From: Podocnemis expansa
Taxonomy: Eukaryota > Chordata > Testudines > Podocnemididae
DNA length: 64,000 nucleotides
Direction of reading: 5' to 3'
Assembly (NCBI GenBank): GCA_007922195.1
Contig: ML682067.1
Span: 9,274,007 to 9,338,006, forward strand
The first letter of the stretch is position 1, and every line of letters starts with the position of its first letter. A program made the translations under genes and the position numbers. Positions 33,642 through 45,387 of this stretch are shown piece after piece. A model generated the notes under the pieces. It saw nothing but the letters and a program-made list of their open reading frames with translations. It was not told the DNA's origin and did not search any database.

Positions 33642-33852
33642 CAGGGATCTCAAACTCAAATCACCTCAAGGGCAGCAAAAGGACTAGTAGAGGGCCACAT
33701 GTGCTAATGTATGGTAGCCCAAGGGCCACACCACTGAAACCTTTCCACAAAAATGATATTGCAAATATTGGTAATGATCGTGTCATTGCGGGCCACAGGA
33801 ATTAGCTTTAGGGGCTGCATGCGGCCCACAGGCTGCGTGTTTGAGACCCCTG
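33642..33852. mobile_element. hAT MITE, 211 bp
   Basis: Ends cagggatctcaaac and gtttgagacccctg are inverted repeats with one mismatch. Flanks gtctatag (33634-33641) and gtttatag (33853-33860) match 7 of 8, an 8-bp target duplication. The interior 'gcgggccacaggaattagct' and 'gcatgcggcccacaggctgc' is a well-known hAT-remnant style. No coding capacity. Confidence 0.88.
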
Positions 33853-34552
33853 GTTTATAGGATCAAGCAACACATAGCTGATGCACTGCGTCACCAGCAT
33901 ATTATAAAAACAGGCACCCAATTCATTATTTTGAAACAAAAGTGTGGTAAGCTCGCCACATACCAGAAGACAAGGCACTTGGCGGCTTTAGGTTTTCTGG
34001 AGCCCTAGGTGAAGGCCCACTGTGCCCCACCCCCCCATAGGAACCTAACTCACATAATAAAAAGCATAGCATTTTTGCTTGCTTTAGGAATTTGGACAGT
34101 GAACGGGGCTGCTTTTGCTTTTGCCTAGTCAACTTCTTTTAACACCTGACATGTACTTTTTATTACCCAACTCATCGTTCACTGAAGCCATCTTCACTCA
34201 TCCTTATTCTTAATAATCTCTTTCCTGTTGAACCTCACACAATCCTGCAACTGAAATAATGAGTGTCACAACGTATCACAATTCCACCTCATCAGAGCAA
34301 CCACATTTCCCATGTATAAAATGTCATGTAACAACTTCAACAACATCATCAAATTTCAACACATTTTTAGTAAAAAAAAAAATTCTTCCAAGTTAGCAAA
34401 AAGCATCCCAGAATGCAAAGTCCTCACTATCAACTGTTGTGCAAGGGCTGGCAATGTCATGAACTAGGAAATAAACAAAAGCTGCTGCCAGGCCTGAAAG
34501 AGGGGGAGAGGAAGGGCAAGGCTGAGAGCTGTGCCCCCCCTTTTGCCCCCTA
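33853..34552. other. No gene seen
   Basis: AT-rich flank with an A run at about 34370-34382. Nothing recognised. Confidence 0.4.
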
Positions 34553-35896
34553 GTGTTGGGTTAATTTTGTGTTAAAATGACTATTTGTGTTTGTTATAAT
34601 GGAAAATTGTAAATAAGACATGCTCCTAACGAGCAGTAGAGGCCTGGTTATGTAACCAGCAGAGTTGCACAACCCAGCATGTAACAGTTATGTTACATTG
34701 GCAGGCTGCCAAGAGCTAGAGTCTGCCTGGCAACGCAAGCACTTTCTTGGAGATCTGTGTTTTGATTGGAGGCAGGCGGAAGGGCTGCAAAAACCTTCCA
34801 CAAAGCTTTGTATTTGATTGGGGGACGATTGTTTATTGCTGGAACCTTGTGTGTGTTCTGCTAGGTGATTGGTAGGATCCTCCACAGCAGGAGAATGTAA
34901 CTCTCTGATCGGGCAGTTTGAATGGGCCACAGCATTTATTATATGTTGCCTGCTGTGTGGAGGGGTCCTTTTGGTCCTTCTTTTTGCATTAGGGCTTTGG
35001 GAAGCGCCTGAAAACCAGTGTACACATGAGGTAGCTCTTGCTGAGTAGGCCTGCAGGGAGTGCTGGCAGAGCTGAGAGGGCTGGCAGCAGGGTGGCTAGA
35101 TTTGGTGTGTACCTGCTGCTGCTAGAGGACACTTCCAAGTGCAGTGTGGACTTGCTCAGTTACTGGGACGTGTCCTGAGGCATCTGGAAGCCCTCAGCTG
35201 CAAGAGGTAGATCAGGAGAACTGAGAGTGTGACTGTTCCTATTTGAGGACTCTGGCTCAGGCACCGGGAAGATCTGAGCACAGATAGGATAGGGATCGTC
35301 ATGGGTCACTCAGCGGACCAACATAGGAGAGACCCTGAAGTGGGATCCATCCTGGAAGCCTCAGGTTTAGAGCCTAGGACTGTGTCTCCGTGCCTTGCTC
35401 AACCCTGGGAGGCCGGGAGCCCTGGACTTTGCTTAGGGTGAATGGACTCTCATTACAGGACCAGACCAGAAGCGATCCAGAAGTAGACGGTCCACGCTTG
35501 GAGGACGCTGAAGCTGGATCCAGAAGACAGTGGTCTGTGGGGTAGGGACTCGGCACAGCCTGAGAGCCACTGCTTGAGTTGCGTCCTTCAGGGCTCCTTG
35601 CAGTGGGGAACCTCAGCCTTGGGCCCGGAGGCCTGAAGACAACACAGGAATCATAGGCCAATGACCCGCTTGGGTGAAGAAAAACTGTAAATAAACTGGC
35701 TTAGATCAGGTTGGAGGCATAGGTTCTCTAATTCCTTTTCATTTTGGGTTGGTAGTTAGGTAGTTTTATGAGGGCTTACTTACCTGTGGCTGTGTTTTCT
35801 TTAGTATCCTTAGGCTTGTGTTTAGTAATAGTGGGGTGTGGGCAACTAATAAACTGTTTGTTTTGGAACGCCTTGTCTCCTGGTGATTAGTCCAAC
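34553..35896 (+). repeat. Possible solo LTR
   Basis: Starts tgttgggtta and ends gtccaaca, a TG...CA pair with a 6-base inverted repeat (tgttgg/ccaaca). AATAAA occurs near the end (aataaactgtttgttttgg, about 35849) and earlier (aataaactgg, about 35691), as expected of an LTR R region. No target duplication is clear and no second copy is in the window, so this remains a candidate only. Confidence 0.35.
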
Positions 35897-36261
35897 AAGC
35901 TAACACTGAGTTGATAGACGCTTGAGGGGATTGTTATTGCACAAGGTATCCTGATCCCTCTCTGGAAATAATTTTTCCAGAACACTAGAGCTGACCATAG
36001 AGGACCCCAACTCCCACCCAGCTGCAGTGGGGGCTTCAGAGTTCCCTAATCTACCTGGCTGGACAATTCACAAAAGGATTCCCATTATCTCAGAACGCCA
36101 CTGTTATAGGGAGGGAGGGGGCTTGTAGGGGTGCAGGCTAAGGGCTAGAATAGATATAACCTGCTGGGGTGAGGCTGCTGTGCTCCCAACTTAGTTTCTG
36201 GCTTTAGCTGCAGGGGCTGGGCAGTGAGGCTGAAATCCCTGCCTCCAGCACCAGCAGCTGT

Positions 36262-36375
36262 TAAGAAGTCTAGCACCTCTGCTTAACATGCAGAAGGTCC
36301 TGGGCTCAATTCCCAGGGGGTTGGACTCGATGATCTCACGAGGTCCCTTCCAGCCCTATGATTTGATTTGATTTG
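36262..36375 (+). repeat. Pol III SINE with CR1-type tail
   Basis: tRNA-derived part with a B-box-like ggctcaattcc (36302-36312), followed by ggttggactcgatgatctca, the CR1-like 3' end gaggtcccttccagccctat, and a tail of gatttgatttgattt repeats. The tortoise Pol III/SINE has this structure and borrows CR1 machinery through its tail. The A box is weak, and the copy may be shortened at the 5' end. Confidence 0.75.
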
Positions 36376-36734
36376 AAGTCAGGGGTAAGCTCTAGCTCAG
36401 TTTTCCTGTTACTGCTTTTGGTATGGCATGCAGTGGGAACCGCTGCCTGGAACTTAAGATAGATAACAGAGCAGCACAGCTATATATCTTAAGCCCTCCT
36501 CCTTACATCCTCTGGCGCTCCCCCACCCCCTCATGCTCTCCTCTCCCCTAGCCCTGCAGCTTAGTCACCCCAGCTTAGGTGCAGTCATGACTTTCAAATT
36601 CCCTGACTTACCAGGCTGAGGGATATCATAAGAAAGGAAGAGTAGGAGCCAGAGGGACTCCTGGAACTGAGGGTGAGGGATGTGTTCACTATGGGCTGCT
36701 AGAAAAAACATACTCATGTGGCAGTTACCCTAAG

Positions 36735-38720
36735 TTCTTCGCGCACTGCTCCGATACATCCATTAATAGGTGTCTCTGTGCCGGAGCACCTGATTGGTCG
36801 GAACTTTTTTTTTTTTTTTTTTTGCCTTAGCCTGTCAGAAGAGGGCAGGCAGCCACCACCCCAACATGCCACCCCGTGGTTCTATATGTGGCCGCCACCC
36901 AACCCCTCCCCAGTTTAATTTCTTCTGCCTTTGTGTCAGTTGTGGAACTGCCCACTCCTTGTGCTTTGCAAGCAGCCTGTCTGTTTAATTGCTTTATGCG
37001 CCTTTCGTCTGACTGGGAGCATTTATTTGTGGACCTAGTTCCACCAAAGAAGATCTCCCCTTTCAGGCCAGAACATCGAGCTCCTATATTTTCCGAATGC
37101 TGCAAGGCCTTCCCACAGGATGATCCCTATAAGAAGCGCCTCTGGTGCCTGGGCGAAAGCCATATGGTCACCACTTGCTCCATCAAACCAAGGACAATCA
37201 AGGACAGGGAGAAAAGGCGCCATGCTCTGGCCTCCAAGCAGGCTCTGAACACCTCCCCTGAGGCTTCGGGATCTCCTGTGGTACTGTGTGGCAGTTCAGC
37301 ACCGGAGCCCGCCTGGCAACGTGCTGACAGGGACCACAGGAACAGCTTGGTACTGCTCTTGGTACCGTGACACTGGCACAGCTGAGCGTCTTAGACACGT
37401 GGCTCCCCTGGAACGGGTCAGAGTCTGTGCCAATCCCAACAACCCCGGAGGCAGTGGAGGCAGTGAGGGCACTCCTCCTGTTGCCTACCTCCCCTTCTCC
37501 AGCGCCGGCTAGAAAGGGGAAACCGGCCTTCTTTTGAAAGTATGGGCACAGCACAAACAGCACCGGTCCCCTTCTCTGCCACCGGCCCCGGGCTCCTGAA
37601 CACTGGAGCCCATCACCCCCTCAAGTCCTGGCACCGTGGAGCCATCCCCTCAGCAACATATCACCCTGCCATCCCTGGGGTCCTGAGATGCTTCCTCCTG
37701 TTCCAGCTGAGAGGAAGGGGCTTCAAAAAGCTCCAACCAGCCCCGGCACTGGATTTTGGCACTGTTGCCCTTCCGGTACCACCCCCACGAATGGTTCCCA
37801 CAGGAGGCCCTTGTAATCACACTGGTACTGCCCCCAGCACTGGGGAGAGTCTTAAACCCAGTGCCATGCTCTTACAAGGGCGATTTTGTTTGCGCATTTT
37901 GATCTCCTGCGCCGTGTCTCAGCCCACATGGGAATGGCAGTCCAATCCTCCAATGTGCCCTCTGACACCTTATTTGGGCCAGTGTTTTCTTCAGCGGAAC
38001 CAGTCATGGTTCCCCTCCATCCTAGCGTTTGGGACCTGGCCTCCTCCCACTGCCAAAACCCGGGTTCCATCTCCCCAGTTTCAGGTATGGCAGGACTCAA
38101 GTACAGAGTACCAGGGTTAGAGTTCCCTTCACTCACCCACCACCCAGTGCCACCTTGTGCTGTGGTGGAAGCAGCTTTAGGGCTGGGGCAGACTCCCCAT
38201 GATCCCCTCCTAATATTGAGGGACACAAAGGAGTTAAAGTTACTGGCTTGGAAGGTATGCTCCTCCTTGGCCTTCCAGTTGCGGGTTGCAAACAACCAGG
38301 CCCTAACCAGCAGATACATGTTGGGCGTGTGAGAGTCAATAAATAAATTTAGACATCTATTCACACCAGAGGCCAGGGAAGAGTATGATGCCTTCCTGAA
38401 GGAGGGTAAAATAGCATCCCAGGACCTCCTCCTGTTAGCCTGGGACATGGCGGGTCTGGCAGCCTGCACAATAGCCGCAGCTGTAACCCTGCGCCATGCA
38501 GCTTGGCTATGGGAAGCTAGCGTGTCCCCGGCCTCACAACAGGTGGTCCTCAATCTGCCCTTTAGGGGTGACTCCCTGTTCTTACCAGAGACCTCAGCCA
38601 TCTTGGGTACTGCTCGTGACCCCAGTGGGGAGCTAAAATATCTCGGCCCTCTCCCAACGGGGCCTCTTCCACATCCTCTGGCCCCATAGTAATCCCCCCA
38701 CCCCTTGTTTTACAACACCT
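36735..38720 (+). mobile_element. DIRS copy 2, left part only
   Basis: The left terminal repeat (ataggtgtctctgtgccgga at about 36766-36785) matches, inverted, the repeat at 43690-43800. It is followed by a gag-like region. No reverse transcriptase, recombinase or right repeat follows; about 35-70 bases after the gag end a second left repeat begins (copy 3). The copy is therefore truncated, or it was fused to copy 3 by recombination. Confidence 0.72.
37030..38690 (+). pseudogene. DIRS copy 2 gag-like protein, broken
   Basis: Pieces in several frames. The Cys/His segment reads CCKAFPQDDPYKKRLWCLGE followed by SHMVTTCSI. A Pro/Ser-rich middle follows. The C-terminal part (38447-38689) reads AACTIAAAVTLRHAAWLWEA, then QQVVLNLPFRGDSLF and AILGTARDPSGELKYLGPL. 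The same parts occur in copy 3 (40500-40740). Stops and frame changes separate them. It would have bound RNA and formed particles. Confidence 0.7.
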
Positions 38721-38888
38721 ACTGGTGAGGACTTAATCCTAACCACCACTTCAGGTCTTCGAGCGCTGCTCAGATGCATTCAGTAACAGGTGTCTCTGTG
38801 CTGGAGCACCACATTGGTCAGAATAAAACCTTGTCCTAGCCTGTCAGGAGAGAGTAGGTGGCCTCTGCCCCTCGTGCCACCCTGTGGC

Positions 38889-38898
38889 TATATATATA
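38889..38898 (+). promoter_or_regulatory. TATA box in DIRS copy 3 left repeat
   Basis: tatatatata upstream of the gag region. The inverted right repeat has the counterpart tatatata at 43653-43660, so each terminal repeat carries a promoter-like box pointing inward on its own strand. Copy 2 has the weaker ctatatgtgg at the same place. Confidence 0.5.
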
Positions 38899-39089
38899 CG
38901 GCTGCCTCCCGACCCCCTCCTCAGTTTCATTTCTTCCGTCTTGCACATCGGAATTGGAATGTCCGCTCCTTGTGAACCGCAAGCAGCCTGTCCTTTTCTT
39001 CAGCTTTCTATCCAGTTGGGAGCATCTCTGCATGGATTTAATTCCACTACAAGAGTGCCCATTACTGGACCAGAACATCTCGTTGACCA

Positions 39090-41090
39090 TGCCAGGGTTC
39101 AAACCCTACACCAAATGCGGCAAGGCCTTCCCCTGGGACAACCCCAGGAAGTGTCTTAGGTGCCTGGGCAAAGACCACATGGTCTCAGCTTGTTCCATTT
39201 GTCTCTTGTTCCATTTGTCCTCTCTTTGTCTCAAACCCAGAACGATCAAGGAGAGGAAACAGTGACACCATGCCCTAGCTTCAGAGGAGGCCCAGCACCC
39301 TTCACCCAAGGCTTCAGGTTCATGCTTGGCACTGAGACCCAGCTCAGCACCAGAGCCCACGTGGCACCGAACCACGGGTACCCGCCGCCGCCACACAACC
39401 TCAGTGCTGACTCTGGCACCCCAACACCTAGCCGGTGCCCTGGCACCTTGGCGCTGCTCAAGGTCACCCTCAGATAGCCCGGTACTGATAGTTCCGGGTT
39501 CGCCTTAGTGCCGCTCCATATCATCTCTGGTGCCGATGGCCCAGTACAGTCTGGCCTCGCCGGTGCTGAGCTCACCCCAGCACCGGCCAATTTCACCCTC
39601 GGCACTGCAGGCCTGCCAGAGCCTGGTGCCACAGGAGCGGGAGTCCTCCCGCCCAGGCAGACCTCCCTCCCCAGGCGAGGACTTGCCACTGGGTCAAATG
39701 GAGTCACTCCTCGTCCCATCCACCCCAGAAGTGGTGGAGGCAGCACAAGCCCTCCTGCTACTCCCGACACCCCCTGCCCCACTCCCAACCAGAAGGGGCA
39801 AACCGGCCTTCATATCGAAGGCCTAGGTCCACCCGGCATGTTCGCCCTCACCACACAGCCCCCCGTCGTCCACTCCAGTGGGGGCTGGCACCACCCTGCC
39901 ATCACCGGTACAGGCCCAGGAGTCTCGGTCCCCTTCACTGCTTCCAGCCCGGAGGAAGGACCTTCCAGGGGTTCCAAAAGGCCTCAGCGCCGCACATCAG
40001 CCACATCACCCTTCCGTTTTAGGCCACAGGAATGGTCCCTCCAAGGAACTCCCTCCCCACCACAGCAAGCTCCCAGTACTGCTCTCTCTCTGGCACCATG
40101 GTCTTACACGGCAAACCTGTTGGCGCATTTTGATTTGTTGCACCGGGCTATGGCCCGTTTAGACATGGAGGTGCAGCCCTTGATACCCTCTTCAGGCCAA
40201 CCTTTGCCTCAACGGCACCCTTAGCAGTTCTGCCCCACTCGAGCATATGGGACCTTGCATGTTCCTTGTGGCAGAGTCCAAGTTCCATTCCCCCGGTTTT
40301 GGATACGGCGAGCATAAAGTATTGGCTGTCCGAGTCGGACTACCCCTCCCTTGTTGACCTTCCAACTATGAGTGGCAACCAGCCAGACTGCAACCAGCAG
40401 GTACTTGCTGGATGTATGGGAGTCACTCGGAAAATTTAGAAGCCTGCTCCCACCTGGGGCCAGAGAGGAGGATGATGCCTTTCTGGAGGAAGGCAACCTA
40501 ATCTCCCAAGATCTCCTCCTTTTGGCACATGATGCGGTGGACACAGCCGCTTGCACCGTGGCCTTGGAGGTTACCATCCGCAGGGTGGCATGGCTTAGGG
40601 AGGCTAGAGCACCCCCTAATGCACAGCAGGCGGTCCTCGACCTGCCCTTTGAGGGGGACATTTTGTTTCCCCCTGAAACGCTCTTGGTGGTGGACACCAC
40701 CCGAGATCCTCGGGGAGAGGCCAAGTACTTTGGGCCTGCTTCCCGGCGGACCCCCCCCCCCGACTTAGTTTACCTCCCCCCTCGCGAATTACCCATCTTC
40801 TTCCAGAAGGGGACCACAGGGCAGTTTCCTTTTGCCGCTTTATCCGCTGCAAAGGTTGGTTCTTTGCCAAATCTCCCACAGGAAGGGGCCCACCCTACTC
40901 GCCACCACCCTACTTTGAACCGCGGGCATAGAGGCGTCAGGGCATCAGCATCTCAGACAGTTGCCACACCCCTCTTTCCCCTTGGAAGGAATCAGGCTTT
41001 CGTGGGAACCATTCCTCCCCTTTTTCCCATTCGCTATTGCACTAGCAGACCTCGGATCTGGGGTGACATGGCCCCGACAATATAATGACG
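39090..41090 (+). pseudogene. DIRS copy 3 gag-like protein, broken
   Basis: The N-terminus from the ATG near 39090 reads MPGFKPYTKCGKAFPWD, then KCLRCLGKDHMVSACSIC, a Cys/His cluster, and stops at 39263-39265. The Pro/Ser-rich middle is open in another frame at 39508-40224. A long open C-terminal piece (40372-41085) reads RYLLDVWESLGKFRSLLPPG, ISQDLLLLAHDAVDTAACTV, IRRVAWLREARAP, then QQAVLDLPFEGDILF. Homologous to copy 2 and, more distantly, to copy 1 (SSWLQ...LPFDKENLF). At least two frame changes. Confidence 0.75.
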
Positions 41091-43479
41091 CCCCTGCCTG
41101 CACTGAAGGTACCTGAGTACCATGGTCTTCCCCCACATCCCTTAAGCAGTGACTCCTCCAAAGCTGCATGGAAAACCGCCCCTTTTCCCTCTCCCCTGCT
41201 CCCCATTCCCGGATGTCCCTCTACTGCACGTCTCCCACGCCAACACCATTGCCGGGGACAAGAGGCACCTCTCATTGTAGCCCCAGCCCCACTGCAGAGG
41301 CTCCAAGAGTCCCCAACCTTCCCCGGTGTCGCATATTTGAAGCCTACCTCCAAACAGAACTGTGCCTGTGACCCTGATGCCTCCCTCAGGTAGGCCTCCT
41401 CAAGTCCGGGTCAAGGGGAGGGGGATACCTCCGGTCACATACCATCGGCTCAGCGCGCACCTGCCTTTGCAACCCCAACCCCAATTTGACAGGAATATCT
41501 CCTGCTCACCGAAGGGGATACATCCGCTTAGCCAGGGCAGATCCTAACCTCTGAAGGGGGCCAAGGTGAATGGCCCACCCCAAACCATTCCCCTTTCTTA
41601 TGGGAATTACGGCTCCACACCCTCACCTTGTGATGATCTAAGTGATGACCAGGGCTCCCACCCTAGGAACCCTTGTCCTCAGTCTGCCTTCCAATCGCGG
41701 TAGTCAACACCCCTTATGCCCTCATTCGTAAGCATGGGGTGGGTGTATCTTCCTTGAACCCCATACAGGGAACCTAGGAGAGGACACCTAGTTGCATCTC
41801 TAAATAGGGAATAGCAAGGGGTCACCCTATTGGGCCTTCTCCCATCAGTGCCCTCCTTCACGTCACCAGCCGTTATAGTGGGCAGGAGACCATGTGTAGA
41901 CAGAAGGGGCCTTCTCGAGGGGTGTGTAGGCATTTTTTCTGCCCTTCAGTCTTGTACCCTGGCAGGGCATGACACCCCCCCCCCACACACCCTCTGGTTT
42001 CTTGGGGCCTTCCCACTATGCCTTATTGCAGACCTATAACTCTACCGTGGGGTTTACCACCATGTGAGTTGGTGGCGCGCAATAGTACTGCTGTTCCTTC
42101 TCAACTTTTGAGGATCCGTTTTTTTGCCATACACTGCCTGTCTGCTGGTGTGATACACAGAAGGAATCAAGCTAGAGTTCTTTTCTGCAATATCCAGGAG
42201 TTTGGGGATCGTACTTCCCCAATTTGCCTTCGACTTCCTGCCGGGGCGAAAATACTTCATTCGGTCCTCTAACCCCAGATTGCCCTTGAAATACTGCGGT
42301 CGCCACTCTGTGGTGAATTCACTTCCTAGGTGGGAGGAAAGGAATCGTCCCCGGTGTCAGGTTTCTTGGAATATCCCTGTATTAAGAAGTTTTCCTTGGC
42401 ATCCTCACTGGTGCAGCAGAGCGGTGGAGTTATCCCTCTGGGAAATACTATAGGTGCTTGTGACTGTGACCTTACGCAGTACTTCTACAAAACCTACTGG
42501 TCCCCAGATGATAGCTGGTGCTATTCCCAATCCTTCTCCCTCTCTCACGCTCTCATGAGGGCTCTTGCAATGCGAAACCCTGCGAGATTATAGGCCAAGG
42601 GGGCCCTTCCCGTGAGTTCTCATGCTACTGCAAGACTTATAAGGACTAACTCAATAGCCCTACCTCAGGCCACCTTGTCTTTCGGTGGCTCTTATGCCCC
42701 GGAGCCTCTCGCCTGCAAGAACCTAGCCCTTGGTTCTGTTTCGGTTGAAAAACGTGTGCTCTTCACTACCCGATTTATAGCTAGCGTACCGTAGGCCCTC
42801 CGTTCTGATCAGCTGGTCTCTCTATGTGACTTCTTAGTGCCTGGTGGGTCTCCTCAGTCGTTCTCGAACCCCACCCTACAACCCTGTATTGTCACCCACT
42901 CTCGCTTCAACCAGACTCGGCTGCGTTTGGTCACGACTTGATCAAGGGATAAGGTTATTCTCCTATAGCTCCTGCGTACCCAGGAGTCGCCAGATCAGTC
43001 CATAACTCTGTAGTCCAGCAAAGCCTTAGAGTGATCAGTTCAGGGAGTAATCTCCACCCTTCTTCGTTCTTGTGCGAGACATGGCTAATGTGGCTAAACC
43101 AGCACTTGTTGGCATCCAGTGTTCTCCCACAAGACCATGCTGCAAAGCCCATTGCTAGATACTACATTCTGTCCGTCATACTTCATGTTTCCACCTATGT
43201 GGAGCATCTAATGCAACCCTTTATGTTCACGTTGCATCCTTTATTCTGGTTATGGTGACCTTGATCTGACCTGCTTATGTTCATATGTCTCGGCGGGTTC
43301 AAGTCCTGCCCCTGTCCTCGGTTGGCCCTCAGTTCTTGATTCTTCTGGGCCACGTCAAGGCCTCTTCACCTCTTGACTCTGGCTAGCATCTTTTTGCTGG
43401 GCTTGTCCCATATGGGGCATAGTGCTGTGCTGAAGGTGGAAGACTCAACTCCACCCGCCATCCATCAGCATGGCTAGTA
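41091..43479. other. Unclassified block inside DIRS copy 3
   Basis: About 2.4 kb between the gag remnant and the internal complementary region. It is C/T-rich, with fragmentary plus-strand frames only: 42018-42272, 42330-42593 (rich in Cys, Tyr and Trp: DCDLTQYFYKTYWSPDDSWC) and 42612-42794. None matches a DIRS domain or another family that I recognise. See findings. Confidence 0.4.
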
Positions 43480-43815
43480 GTCACCTATTACTGAATGCAT
43501 CCAAGCAGCACTCAAAGAAGAACGGTGGGTTACTCACCAGTAACCGTCCTTCTTCAAGATGGGCTGCTCGGATCCATTCAGGTCCCTCCCCTCCATCCCT
43601 GCATCTGGAGTTGGCAACTTTAAGGAACTGAGGAGGGGTTGGGAGGCAGCTGTATATATAGCCACGGGGCGTGAGGGGTGGAGGCCGCATACCCTCTCCT
43701 TACAGGCTAGGACAAGTTTTTTTTCCGACCAGTCCGGCGCTCCGGCACAGAGACACCTATTACTGTATGGATCCGAGCAGCCCATCTCAAAGAAGGACGG
43801 TTACTGGTGAGTAAT
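43480..43815 (+). repeat. Internal complementary region and right inverted repeat of DIRS copy 3
   Basis: The words cctattactgaatgcatcc (43484 onward) and ttcttcaagatgggctgctc (43551 onward) mark the internal region. aggtgtctctgtgccggagc of the left repeat reappears inverted at 43734-43760 (gctccggcacagagacacct). The outer end is ggacggttactggtgagtaa (43794-43813), whose inverse ttactcaccagtaaccgtcc lies at 43530-43549, the complementary copy. Confidence 0.8.
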
Positions 43816-45384
43816 CCACCATTCAAAATCCACTTGGGGGACCCTCCCTGGTAAGGTCCCTCCCCTGTGAAACTCCGGGGAGGGATTCCAACCGATTAAT
43901 CAGCAGTATTGATTATAAGCACCAATCTTGCTGTCGATCATCCAAACCCTGCTGTGGAGTGCCCACTGCCTTGGGACCATCCCTCCGAGCTGACAGACAG
44001 CCCTCTCCTCCCTGTCCCTCTTGGTGAGAGTAGGAGGTTCAGAGGTTAAGAAGCCTTGTCCCCTTTGGGGACGATGAAGGTAAACCTGTATCCATACCCC
44101 CTCTATTGACCCTAATGCTTCAAACATCTGAGAGGACTTGACCCTCTCACTATCCAAGTCTCTTTGACCACTGTATCAGTCACAGTGGAGATCTACGGTT
44201 TGAAACCCCACAGGCAACCCTTAGAGAATGGTACTGACTCCCAAGGGCAATCACACCCTGTACACGACACTTCTTTGGTGGGGGAAAAGTTCCCCTTCTC
44301 CCGTGGCTTCCTTGGGTGGCAACTCCCTCACCCCTTCTGAGACACTCAAGTATTCGGGGAATCACTGCAAACATCGAAGAGTGTATTGTCCCATTGATCC
44401 CTGCTCTGAACTAACAGGGCCTTCCCTTGTGGGGCCAGTTCCATATTGGGGAGCTATGCTCATGCACACTTCTCCATGGACAAAGCCCTACCATTCTACC
44501 CCTCCCACCCCCGCCCAACCAGATGGCTGGAGAGCCCCTTGTCAGCTCTCGCTTCCCTTGCCACAGAAGGCATTTGCTCTCCTACCCTGAAAGTTGAGTG
44601 GGAGCCTCCCACTGTCTCTTATACAACCAACCCTTTCCTATGTCACCAACGGAATTAGCTAGTGCTTAATTATAGCTCAGGTCTGATCCATCCCACCCAG
44701 GGTCCGAAGGTCTATGCTTCTAGCTCAGGAGTACTTCAACCCCTCCTGGATCCTTCCACACCTGCCAGCAGCCCTGGCTGCTGCCCAATGCCAGTCCCTT
44801 TTGCACCCCACAGCAGCCCTGGCTGCTCCCCGTGCCAGTTCCCTTCCCCACCCCGGCATATACCCTACAGGTCCAGGGGATGGGGCCCTCAGACCTACCT
44901 GGGACCCTGGGGAAGTGGCGATTGGATGCTTTGGTCTGGGGGTAGGGGGCTGCTGGCTGTGGGGCTGCCTTTCTATTGGGTGTGGCCTGCCCCCAGCCTC
45001 ACCTTCTGAGTGGAGCAGCAAGGCAGGTCAGGCCAGGCCAGGCCATGGGGGGAAGGGCAAGTGGAGCAAGCCAGCACAGAGGCTGGGCTCTGCTCTCTTG
45101 CCCTGCCCCTAGGAAGGAACAGCCGGCCCAGGGGAGGGGCAAGAGCGTGAAGCCTGGCCTCTGGGCTAACCCGCACCTCCCCTGGGCTGGCTGTTCCTCC
45201 CGGGGGGGGGGGGGGGGGGGCGAAGCCGGCACACACAGAGAACAGGCTGTTTTTAACTTAAAGCAGGGGGCTGAGTGGCATGGCTCTTCTGCACTCACTG
45301 AGGGGGTGGAAGGGCCCCCCAATTCTGGAGGCTGTAGGCCACCACCTGCTTCACCTACCCCAAAAGCCACCTCTGGACAAGGGG
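43816..45384. other. GC-rich stretch, no gene established
   Basis: Plus-strand frames at 44228-44658 overlap and look like fragments (SYAHAHFSMDKALPFYPSHP is one). The region 44740-44850 repeats ccagcagccctggctgctgc-type words. A run of 19 Gs is at 45202-45220. No domain recognised, and open frames at 44976-45653 are GC by-products. Confidence 0.4.
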
Positions 45385-45387
45385 ATT

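Larger units (their letters stand above)
38755..43815 (+). mobile_element. DIRS copy 3, bounded by both inverted repeats, atypical interior
   Basis: The left repeat starts at about 38760 (gagcgctgctcagatgcatt), and the right side has an internal complementary region (43480-43560) and a right repeat (43560-43815, inverted). The interior begins with a gag-like gene (39090-41090), but I find no reverse transcriptase, RNase H or tyrosine recombinase between 41.1 and 43.48 kb in any frame. It is therefore a non-autonomous derivative, and the 41.5-43.5 kb block is unclassified. Confidence 0.7.

Noticed and set aside
37852..38601. 249-codon minus-strand frame
   Set aside because: Antisense shadow of the DIRS copy 2 gag region, whose plus-strand motifs match other copies.
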